Part shown: positions 1-7,830 of the stretch, piece by piece
How the letters are laid out: each line of letters starts with the position of its first letter
How positions within the stretch are numbered: the stretch's first letter is position 1
From: Chrysomallon squamiferum
Taxonomy: Eukaryota > Mollusca > Gastropoda > Neomphalida > Peltospiridae
Reading direction: 5' to 3'
Assembly (NCBI GenBank): GCA_012295275.1
Contig: CM022667.1
Span: 9,762,538-9,777,537, forward strand
Length of the DNA stretch: 15,000 nt
Translations under genes and position numbers: made by a program
Notes under the pieces: model-generated
What the model was told of the DNA's origin: nothing
Seen by the model: only the letters and a program-made list of their open reading frames with translations
Databases searched by the model: none

Positions 1-540
1 CAAACACTTTCCCAAAGAAGAATCAACAACAGCAATAACAGTCACGACCGCAACAACAGCACAGTAGTAGTAGAAATAAATTGTTACTGTCTAACAATTA
101 ATGCTTACAACGCAAAATAACATCATCTTATATATAATGTGCACGTTTGTTGTATGAGTGAAAATATTTGTTTGTTATTTTTTATAAACTTTTTAATGGT
201 TGGTGTTGTTTTTTCAATGTGATGTCATTACGACCTCATTTTCTGTTCGTGTAGGTGTGCTAATCTGACATTAAAAGTACGTGCACACACGATTATTGTC
301 GTAAACTGCCGATCGCATCTCTAAAGTGTTTAGTCTCGCTAATTATATTCGCGTTTGATCGATCACTAAAGTGCGCGTTAACGTATTTTTAATTCCTTTT
401 CAAGTTGTTTTAAATCCATTTCGACGTTTTACGTTTACAGAGTATATTTGCACTGAAAAAGTTTCTCCTAATTCAAACCGTTTCAGAGTTCAGGTGAATC
501 AAAAAAGTACTTTTATAAAATGCAAATAAAAAGAATTATT
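1..540. other. AT-rich unique DNA, no gene seen
   Basis: The first 80 bases are CAA/CAG-flavoured low complexity. The rest is unique AT-rich DNA with no open frame over 60 codons. Nothing recognisable was found here apart from scattered CpG-containing stretches near 290-380. Confidence 0.5.
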
Positions 541-581
541 TCTGCATGCTCAGGAAATCACTTTATTCTCCACGCCTCTGG

Positions 582-707
582 TACGCATGCGCAATTTAAC
601 CTAAGTCACTGCTGCTGAATAAACTGCCTGTTATTTTATTTTCGCCTATGGTGATTGTAATTGACCCATTTAGGATATCTAAATAGTGTCGATATTGGTC
701 ACGTGAC
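582..707. promoter_or_regulatory. Candidate cis-regulatory cluster: NRF1-like, inverted CCAAT and CACGTG E-box
   Basis: ACGCATGCGCA at 583-593 is close to the NRF1 consensus (YGCGCAYGCGCR). ATTGG (reverse CCAAT) at 694-698 abuts GTCACGTGAC at 698-707, a perfect 10-bp palindrome and a full match to the USF/MITF/TFEB (CLEAR-type) E-box. An inverted repeat ATTTAG...CTAAAT lies at 668-684. The DNA is unique. Whether it acts as a promoter is inference; no adjoining first exon was recognised on either strand. Confidence 0.35.
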
Positions 708-905
708 ATGGCTAACGGCTTGACCTACTTATGAAATTTGAATTTCGATCTGTCGGCCACGAGACAGAACTATATTTTCGGATCCAGTCGAAAAAGCAAA
801 TTAAAATAATAAAAATAATAAATAAAATTACTTATTTATTTTTGTTATTCCACAGTTTGAAAACCTCTGTAATAAGAAAATATATACCTTTCGTTTTCTG
901 ACCAA

Positions 906-922
906 TTTTTTTTTTTTTTTTT
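906..922. repeat. Poly-T tract
   Basis: Seventeen consecutive T. Confidence 0.95.
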
Positions 923-1001
923 AAAATGACATTCATTTAATTGTTTTCTTTGTTTCCAGTGCACAGTTAATATTTTAATAATAAGCTCTCCCGATGAAGA
1001 G

Positions 1002-1029
1002 ATAAATAAATAAATAAATAAATAAATAG
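1002..1029. repeat. (AAAT)n microsatellite
   Basis: About seven near-perfect TAAA/AAAT units. Confidence 0.95.
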
Positions 1030-1203
1030 AACATAAAGAAAGTTAACACAGCCGTTTTCCTTTTGCACTTGTGTGTTTATGATGTCCTATGACCATGAGA
1101 CATACAGACATCATATCCAGTGTAAAACATCTTCATAGTCTTTCTTGCATTGCCGTTGTCGTTGTCGTTGATGTTAAAATTATTCTGCCATATTATTCTG
1201 CTA

Positions 1204-1236
1204 CATCAACTTCTACTATTCTACTACTACTACTAC

Positions 1237-1294
<58 letters not shown>

Positions 1295-1370
1295 GTTATT
1301 ATTTGTTTTGGGTTTTTTTTTTTTTTTTTTTTCTTCTTCTTCTTCTTCTTCTTCTTATTATTATTATTTT
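1204..1370. repeat. Compound (CTA)n-(TTA)n-poly-T-(TTC)n-(TTA)n microsatellite
   Basis: CTA units pass into a long pure TTA run to about 1303, then T20 at 1313-1332, TTC units to about 1356 and further TTA. Open frames across it are poly-Leu/poly-Tyr artefacts. Confidence 0.95.
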
Positions 1371-1536
1371 TGTTTTGTTTGTTACTGGTATTATTTATTT
1401 TATTTATTACATTCTTTTTTTTCCTGTTTTCTTCGAATGCTGCACTTTACTTTTTTTACTTTATTTTATTAATATTTTTTTCAAACTCACTGATATTACA
1501 AAATAATTTCATTCTTTCTTTCATGAACTTTCAGAA

Positions 1537-1567
<31 letters not shown>

Positions 1568-1813
1568 ACATATCGAATACTGTTTACTGACGAATTCACA
1601 ATTTTCATCAACATTTTCAAATGTTAAGTTCTTCCCACTCAAAGTTCATTGCCTTTAATTGTTCATTAATTTCAAATTTGCACTTTCCGTCTTTGCTTTG
1701 TGTTCTTTCTTTCATTTGAAAACATTAACGTAAGAGTTGCGAAAATATTTTCAGACATGATTAATTCTGTTGTGCTGCAGACGATCAATAATGAAGAAAA
1801 TAAGAGTACATAT

Positions 1814-1814
<1 letters not shown>
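1371..1814. other. T-rich then unique AT-rich DNA with a T23 tract
   Basis: 1371-1536 is T-rich low complexity. A run of 23 T occupies 1537-1559. 1560-1814 is unique AT-rich sequence in which I see no gene or motif. Confidence 0.6.
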
Positions 1815-1848
<34 letters not shown>

Positions 1849-1986
1849 GATGAGGATGATAATAATGATGATAATAATGATGATGATGATAATGATGATC
1901 TTGCTTAACCACTGCAATACAATGACTTTAAAAAAAAAAAAATGAAGAAGAAGAAGAAAGAAAAAAATAAAATAAAAAATAAAAAG
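1815..1986. repeat. (TAA)n, (GAT)n and (GAA)n/A-rich low-complexity block
   Basis: A pure TAA run at 1815-1847 degrades into mixed GAT/AAT units to 1899. After a short unique gap, A-rich and GAA units follow at 1930-1986. Confidence 0.93.
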
Positions 1987-2340
1987 AGGTCGTTACTATA
2001 AGTACAGAATGGAGACAGCGATATCAGTTATGGCAACATTCCACTGAAAAAACAGATTTCTGAATTTCTAATTAAAAATCTCGTGAATGCAGCCAATAAA
2101 GATGGACGAACGAACAGACGTTTTGTAATAAATTCTCCATAATGGTTTTGTACTTTAAAAAAAAATAAAAAATAAAAAATAAAAAAAATAAAGTCGACCA
2201 CGATTGACCCCTTTGTTATGTCCGGTCTTTGATACATAATTAACATATCTGTGATTAATTATTTTTTATTTTTAAAAAAGTACTCTATGTGAAACTAACA
2301 CCAGTCTACTAATTAGACGTTTAATGTGAAGATTTTTTTT
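1987..2340. other. Unique AT-rich DNA with an A-rich patch
   Basis: An A-rich AAAAAT patch lies at 2157-2192. The remainder is unique. GTTATGGCAAC near 2027-2037 contains an RFX-like half-site. No coding evidence was seen. Confidence 0.5.
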
Positions 2341-2489
2341 AGAGGTGACAGACAGGCAAAGAAAGAGAGAGAGAGAGACAAAGTGATAGAGATGCAGATA
2401 GAGAGATAGAGAAAGACAGAGAGGGAAAGAGAGAAAGAGATGGAGACAGAGAGAGGTACAGATAAAGACTCAGAGAGAAAGACAGATCT

Positions 2490-2535
<46 letters not shown>
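2341..2535. repeat. Degenerate GA/GACA/GATA purine repeat with pure (GA)n core
   Basis: Mixed GAGA, GACA and GATA units mature into a pure GA run at 2492-2535 (22 units). The almost all-purine strand bias suggests expansion of a GA slippage tract. Confidence 0.93.
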
Positions 2536-2537
<2 letters not shown>

Positions 2538-2729
2538 ATAAGAACTGCAACCACCACTCCCGCTATTGCTGTTGCTATTATTATATTAGAATCTTACACC
2601 AAACATGCATACAAAAAGATTATATATAGTCGGGTTTGTAACTACTAATAATTAGACTACAAACAAATCGATAAATTTGCAAAGCCATACTTTACAAACA
2701 CCCACATATGATGATTCAGGAAGAAAACA
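2536..2729. other. Unique AT-rich DNA, nothing recognised
   Basis: No repeats, motifs or open frames of note. Confidence 0.5.
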
Positions 2730-2802
2730 TAAAAAAAAATAAAAAAAAAAAAAAACATAAAAGAAAGCTGAAAATAAAAAAAATAAGAAAATAAATAAAT
2801 AC
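2730..2802. repeat. A-rich low-complexity block
   Basis: Long A runs interrupted by T, G and CAT, ending in AAAT units. Confidence 0.9.
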
Positions 2803-3020
2803 TGAATTACGACTACATTAAGAAATAACATCTACAGATTAATACGCTTTCTTAGAAACCCCAGCTACACATTAAAATGACATTTTCAAGTACCTTAAGA
2901 ACCATTTTCTTTCTTTCAACGAAAAAAAAAAAATATCGACCTACTTAATGTTCCCTTTTAGACGAGTCTAGAAAAGTATGCCCATTTCAAGGTTCATATT
3001 AAGCAGACGTTAATTCCCAC
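2803..3020. other. Unique AT-rich DNA
   Basis: Contains an A12-type run near 2922-2933. No gene seen. Confidence 0.45.
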
Positions 3021-3048
3021 GCGCATGTCACGTGAAGGAAGCGGAAGC
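3021..3048. promoter_or_regulatory. Candidate E-box plus ETS-like site
   Basis: GCGCATGTCACGTGA (3021-3035) contains TCACGTGA, the extended CACGTG E-box of the USF/MITF/TFE family. GCGGAAGC at 3041-3048 is an ETS-like core. This is a CpG-containing island within AT-rich unique DNA. Function is inference from consensus alone. Confidence 0.28.
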
Positions 3049-3375
3049 TTTTGTTTTGCTCTTTTATTTAATTTTTTCTAATGATTACATATTCTTCTCT
3101 TCTTTTTTTTTTTATGTAAAGGTAAGAGGGTAAGACTGTCCCTGAAAGCTTTAAATCGCTAGCAAATGTCTGGTTTAATTAATTTTAAAATATTTTGGGA
3201 TGTTCTATTTTTTGAGAAGGTTACGGTACACATTCTACTGACCTCAAGCATGCTAGAAACTGTGTCGATTAAAAGTGAGCGAGTGCAAAGATGTCAAACT
3301 TGTGAATTTTGATTCTAGAAAAAGTAATTAAATCGCAAAATTTAAAGACGTCATATTGTTACGAATGTTATTTGT
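3049..3375. other. Unique AT-rich DNA
   Basis: A T-rich stretch at 3085-3114 is followed by non-repetitive sequence. No gene or recognisable element. Confidence 0.45.
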
Positions 3376-3416
3376 ATTGTTGTTGTTGTTACATCATCAT
3401 CATCGTCATCATCATA
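3376..3416. repeat. (TTG)n and (CAT)n trinucleotide microsatellites
   Basis: Five TTG units followed by about eight CAT units, one of them CGT. Confidence 0.9.
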
Positions 3417-3780
3417 ATTCTTCTAATTATTAATTAATTAATGAATGATACTTTAAAGATATTCACTTACTAACAAAAATCAAGAAAAATAAAATAAAAT
3501 AAAAGTTTTGAACTGATACAAGTCTTATGATTATATTCAGAGGCCAAATAAAAACTGTTGCATTTTGAAATCGGCAAACTGAATTGAAAGCTGATATTTT
3601 TGTTCGTATCAGTTCTTCAAACACGTTTCAGTCTATTATCAAAATACATTTTTAACAGCAGGATGTAATTAATTCAGCTTCAATGGTTTCCGAAGCAAAA
3701 ACTCCCCTTTCGAGAAATTATGGTTATCGTTTAGGAAAGGATATGTATTTTTATTTTTTTATTTTTCTGTATTTTATTTC
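3417..3780. other. Unique AT-rich DNA
   Basis: Non-repetitive except for ATTA units at 3425-3443 and AAAAT units near 3485-3505. No gene seen. Confidence 0.45.
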
Positions 3781-3838
3781 TTTGTTGTTTTTGTTGTTAC
3801 TGTTGTTGTTGTTGTTATTCTTCTTCTACTACTACTAC

Positions 3839-3877
<39 letters not shown>

Positions 3878-3900
3878 TTATTATTTATTATTATTATTAC
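3781..3900. repeat. Compound (TTG)n-(CTA)n-(CTT)n-(TTA)n microsatellite
   Basis: Four trinucleotide motifs follow each other, each differing from its neighbour by one base, as expected of stepwise slippage and point mutation. Frames across it are Leu/Tyr/Phe homopolymers. Confidence 0.95.
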
Positions 3901-4274
3901 TATGCGTGTCATAAAAAAAAAACCTATGGACGAAAGCTACTTTTTATTGTGTGGAGAAGATTAAGATTTTCTCACAATTCAGTTTGATGTTTTTCCGCAC
4001 CGTGGGCAGTCTTTTTTCTTTTATCGAAATCCTTTCCAAATGATCAGTTTGATTGCAATTAATCAGCACGATTCGATTTTTCCTTCTTCGGTTTATTTTC
4101 TTCTTTGCTGAAAGAGAATTATAAGGTGTTATACCGAAACAAAAAGTAAAAATAATAATGATTAATGTCGCCATGACAACCGCATTTTATTATTATTCTT
4201 TTTTATTTGGCGTCCGTGTAATTTCGAAGCAGGAGTTTAAAGTATTAGAGATGTAGATACTGGGTTCGCGACTT
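3901..4274. other. Unique DNA with one weak RFX-like site
   Basis: Non-repetitive. GTCGCCATGACAAC at 4167-4180 is a near match to an RFX X-box (GTNRCC-N2-RGYAAC) with one core mismatch in the right half. No coding region recognised. Confidence 0.35.
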
Positions 4275-4313
4275 AGTGACCATGTCACTGGAGAAAGTGA
4301 AAGGTCAAGGTCA
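4275..4313. promoter_or_regulatory. Candidate nuclear-receptor half-site cluster
   Basis: AGGTCAAGGTCA at 4302-4313 is a perfect DR0 direct repeat of the AGGTCA half-site and includes TCAAGGTCA (4305-4313), the monomer site of the SF-1/FTZ-F1 and ERR receptors. Just upstream, AGTGACcatGTCACT (4275-4289) is a perfect 6-bp inverted repeat containing a GTGACC half-site. Binding is inferred. Confidence 0.33.
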
Positions 4314-4471
4314 AACTTCACGCTGACTGGCTGTTAGTGGTCAGAAATGTTTCACGAGAATTTAAATTATTTGTTGTTTGTTGGTTTTTTCGTTGTTTTT
4401 TTTCAAATGTTATATTTATTTACTTTGTTAAAATTTTTACCTTAGTTTCTAGTAATCTTTATTTATCTACT

Positions 4472-4475
<4 letters not shown>

Positions 4476-4506
<31 letters not shown>

Positions 4507-4523
4507 CTTTCTTTCTTTCTTTT
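4476..4523. repeat. Poly-T31 followed by (CTTT)n
   Basis: T31 at 4476-4506, then four CTTT units. Confidence 0.95.
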
Positions 4524-4856
4524 CATATATATTCATCACTTCCCTTTTTCTCGACATATTTCAGTCCTTCATTTTTTGCTTAGGCTAGAAATAGAATTAC
4601 AAATAGAGACATTTTACTCCGATTTGTTCCTTCCTTCACTTACTTTCTTTCATCCTGTATTTCCTTCGTTTTTCTTTCCTTCTTTCTTTCTTCACTGACC
4701 ATTATTCTTTATTCTTTAATTCTTTCGTTATAAATACATCAATTTCTTAAGGTGTACTTTATTAAAAATAACTGTGTTCCTTCTGCCAAAACGTTTCTGA
4801 TTTTATATTTTCCATAATTTTGTCAAATCATCACCGAAAAGTACAGAATTTAGTAC
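4524..4856. other. Pyrimidine-rich then unique AT-rich DNA
   Basis: 4621-4700 is enriched in CCTT/CTTT units on the plus strand. 4740-4856 is unique. No gene seen. Confidence 0.5.
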
Positions 4857-4960
4857 AAAAAAAAAAAAAAAAAATAAAAAAAAAAGAAAATAAATAAATA
4901 AATAAATAAAAAAAAAAATAAACAAAAATGAAAACAAAAATAAAAATAAAAATAAAAAAT
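4857..4960. repeat. A-rich/(AAAT)n/(AAAAAT)n block
   Basis: A17 or longer, then AAAT units, then AAAAAT units. Oddly, the boundary with the unique DNA after 4961 is abrupt. Confidence 0.93.
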
Positions 4961-5020
4961 CTTCTATTGCTTTCTTTTACCCCTACCCGTCACCCCCTTA
5001 GAATCATAATGGACCGGCCC

Positions 5021-5036
5021 CTCTCTCTCTCTCTCT
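5021..5036. repeat. (CT)8 microsatellite
   Basis: Eight CT units preceded by GGACCGGCCC. Confidence 0.9.
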
Positions 5037-5326
5037 GTCACTTACTCCGAATTACGATTCTCATTTCTGTCTTGTCGGAGAGGGCTAAAATGAGGACACA
5101 GGTGCCCTTGTGTGAATTATTCACTTTTAAAAGGACTGACACAGTTGTGGCGAGGGCTAAAAGACGAATAATTTGACTAGCTGACATCAGAACGAAATGA
5201 ACGAAGACGAAATACCGGAAACAATTATTTTTACCACACTTGTTCAACTCTGAACAAAGACAGAAGACGAAAGTCGGTTTGATGTCGTTTCGTTAAGACG
5301 TCGGCCAGGAATTTTTCATAAACAAG
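5037..5326. other. Unique DNA with an 11-bp direct repeat and a small palindrome
   Basis: GAGGGCTAAAA occurs at 5080-5090 and again at 5152-5162. Between them, GTGAATtATTCAC (5112-5124) is a perfect inverted repeat. No coding evidence is convincing: frames on both strands lack recognised motifs. Confidence 0.4.
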
Positions 5327-5524
5327 ATAAATAATAATAACAACAACAACAACTACAACAACAACAACAACAACAATAATAATAATAATCATAATCATAA
5401 TAATAGATAGATAGATAGATAGATAGATAGACAGATAGATAGACAGATAGATAGATAGCTAGATAGATTGACAGACAGACAGATAGATAGACAGACAGAC
5501 AGACAGACATATAGATATATATAT

Positions 5525-5593
<69 letters not shown>

Positions 5594-5600
5594 GAGAGAT
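5327..5600. repeat. Large compound (TAA)n-(CAA)n-(TAA)n-(GATA/GACA)n microsatellite
   Basis: TAA and CAA blocks at 5327-5403 are followed by about 190 bp of GATA interspersed with GACA blocks and a short TA run at 5514-5526. The GATA/GACA interspersion recurs in clusters of 2-5 units, implying repeated local duplication. Confidence 0.95.
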
Positions 5601-5635
5601 GGATAAACATATTCAGTTAAAAGAAAGACACAGAC

Positions 5636-5651
5636 AAACAAACAAACAAAT
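5636..5651. repeat. (CAAA)n microsatellite
   Basis: About four units. Confidence 0.85.
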
Positions 5652-6115
5652 CGAACTCATAATAAAATAAAATTAAGTCCATAAACAAAATAAATGATTG
5701 TTCATCCGAAGTTTCCAAAAACAGCTCAAAAAAAATATTCCGAAACGAAAACATGTGCAGTCGTACTTGCTGTTGTGACTCACGTTTAACGACATAAAAA
5801 TAAGAACCTGAAAACACACGGCGAAGGACGAATTAATTGTTTCCTTTTTCTTTTCTTGTCCGTTTCTTTTTGTTTTTCTTTTCATGGGCATCTCTAATAA
5901 TGGGAGTCGAATCATACTAATAAGCTATTGAACATTTCAACGACGTCATTAAATCAAACATCTGACGAACGGCTGTGACATTATGGCAACGTTTTATGAT
6001 CAGACGACGTCGTGTTTACGTCCGATGCCAGACTTCAGCAGCATTTGTTTATGTCGGCTGCTTTCCGAGAGGAGAGGCGTGTCCTTGAGGCGCAAGTCTT
6101 TGTCTACTACGCGAT
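5652..6115. other. Unique, CpG-containing DNA
   Basis: 5930-6115 has many more CpGs than its surroundings, including the palindrome ACGACGTCGT at 6004-6013 and ACGTCA at 5943-5948. An open frame starting ATGGCAACG at 5983 encodes 77 residues with no recognised domain. It may be a regulatory island or an unrecognised exon; neither is demonstrated. Confidence 0.35.
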
Positions 6116-6308
6116 CAGTCTGGGATCGGTTCCCGTCATTGCACGTATTCTGTTATTTCCCGTTCTTGATAGCTCAGAAAGATTTTTTTGCAGCGAGTGT
6201 GTGTGTGGGGGAATGACTGATGTGTTAATACATTTTACTTTAATTTTCGGTCAGTCTAGGATCGGATTCAATTCATGGCCGTATTCTGTTATTTCCCGTT
6301 CCTGACAG
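6116..6308. repeat. Two-copy direct duplication of a ~57-bp segment
   Basis: The segment at 6116-6172 recurs at 6252-6308, an offset of 136 bp. The copies share CAGTCT-GGATCGG at the start and the 20-bp core GTATTCTGTTATTTCCCGTT, with a few substitutions elsewhere. The interval between copies (6173-6251) is not repeated. Confidence 0.8.
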
Positions 6309-6412
6309 GTCTTAGAGTACTGGAAGAAGACGCGATGGTTTGGCGGTTTAAAACATGTTAGAGTTATTTTATGTTTCAGTTACTGTACTACTGTCATTTA
6401 TATACAAGTAAA

Positions 6413-6477
<65 letters not shown>

Positions 6478-6566
6478 TGATGATAAATAAACAATAATAA
6501 CAACAGCTACATCAATAACAATAATAATAATAATAATAATAATAATATATATATATATATATATAT

Positions 6567-6613
<47 letters not shown>

Positions 6614-6655
6614 TAGACAGAGATACAGATATAGATATACACATACATACACATA
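6413..6655. repeat. Compound (TAA)n-(TAA)n-(TA)n-(GATA)n microsatellite
   Basis: Pure TAA runs at 6413-6474 and 6520-6545, then TA at 6545-6569, GATA at 6570-6612 and mixed ATAC/AGAT units. Frames across it are Ile, Leu or Tyr-Ser homopolymers. Confidence 0.95.
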
Positions 6656-7029
6656 TTTAAATAATAATTAAAAACAACAACAGAAATTGACAATTCGTCG
6701 TTTATTCCGCCAATATTTACAAAAGAGGAATGCATACAGAAATGTATAATACTCCCAGAATTTAAGTATTGTATACATTAAAAACATTTATATACAAAAT
6801 ATATATTCAAGTTTGAAAATATTTGTTAAAATAAGCTTTACATAATCAGGCTCCGTTTAGTTTTTGATTCAATAACACATCGGGAATAAACAAATATAGA
6901 TTAATGAATATTAAATAGTTACAGTAATATGGTACTTATACCACAAACAATTAAAATGATAATAATACTTATGATAAACAAATAATATTTACAGGTATGG
7001 TATGTACTGTTAATATGATTACGAACTAA
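6656..7029. other. Unique AT-rich DNA
   Basis: Non-repetitive, very AT-rich. No motif or gene recognised. Confidence 0.45.
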
Positions 7030-7070
<41 letters not shown>

Positions 7071-7089
7071 TAATAATAATAATAATAAC
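7030..7089. repeat. (TAA)n microsatellite
   Basis: About 20 units with one A-insertion interruption near 7066-7070. Confidence 0.95.
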
Positions 7090-7272
7090 ATCAAAAACAA
7101 CAACAATAAAAATAACTCTAATTTCGACAAATAAATAATATTTAAAACGAAAATTAACAATAGAATTCTGAAGTCTGATGACGCTATCCAATTAGGTGCC
7201 AGACGTATTAAGATTTAATGTCTTGATTCAATTACTTATTTAGAAGTTAGCTGACAATACACATGCAAATTA
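7090..7272. other. Unique AT-rich DNA
   Basis: No gene or motif recognised. Confidence 0.4.
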
Positions 7273-7440
7273 TACACTCCAGTGGTCACCGCCAGTACAC
7301 ATAAAATGATAATACACTGGAGATCAAACAGCAATACGCATAAAATTTTACATTCTCTGACCAACATATATAAAACAGTAGACACCGTTAATAAAATAAT
7401 ACACCTTGAAGCGCAAACAGTGTTTTAGTACGTAAAACAT
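7273..7440. repeat. Degenerate tandem repeat of ~36-41 bp
   Basis: Units begin near 7273 (TACACTCCAG), 7313 (TACACTGGAG), 7349 (TACATTCTCT) and 7400 (TACACCTTGA), with a shorter one near 7379 (TAGACACCG). Several carry a CAnTACnCATAAAAT or GTAAAACAT element near their end. Spacing is irregular and units are diverged, so this is an old minisatellite-like array. Confidence 0.5.
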
Positions 7441-7596
7441 TGTAACAGGTGGATCGTGTACGCTGATATTGTTCAAGTTGTTGTTTTAACACAAAACTGC
7501 TGGAGAGAAAAAAAAAATCATTTTGTGCGGCCATTGCATTAAGACTTCAGTAAAAAGCATTCCCACGCACAGAATGTATTCACGCTCGTTCATATG

Positions 7597-7597
7597 A

Positions 7598-7639
<42 letters not shown>

Positions 7640-7830
7640 GTATGTGTATATATGTGTGTGTACACACACTTTCAACACATGCACACGAAACGAACACATT
7701 CATATACACACAAACGCACACACATACAATCAAATACATTCATACACACACATACATACACGCACACATACAAACAAACACATATACATATACACAGGCA
7801 CGAATATAGTCACAAATCTACATATATGAA
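7597..7830. repeat. (TG)n-(TA)n-(TG/TA)n switching to (CA/CATA)n alternating purine-pyrimidine array
   Basis: TG units and a 30-bp TA run to 7635 are followed by TG-rich sequence up to 7660. The motif flips to CA at the palindrome GTGTGTGTACACACAC (7654-7669), and CA/CATA units continue to about 7830. Thr-His and Tyr-Ile frames here are repeat translations. Confidence 0.92.

Noticed and set aside
1089-1561. Overlapping plus-strand open frames rich in Leu, Tyr or Phe
   Set aside because: They are translations of the TTA/TTC/T microsatellite in three frames; none has non-repeat protein content.
2339-2557. Minus-strand Leu-Ser repeat frame
   Set aside because: Translation of the GA-rich array; the same artefact recurs at 13975-14268.
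4167-4180. GTCGCCATGACAAC as a third X-box
   Set aside because: The right half-site breaks the RGYAAC core; kept only as a weak note.
5316-5641. Tyr-Leu-Ser-Ile and poly-Cys minus-strand frames
   Set aside because: Translations of GATA/GACA and CAA/TAA arrays, not a repetitive secreted protein: no signal peptide and no non-repeat domain.
5983-6305. Two overlapping plus-strand frames, considered as an exon
   Set aside because: Both frames are open over the same DNA, neither has recognisable domains, and the 57-bp repeat falls out of frame between copies (136 is not a multiple of 3).
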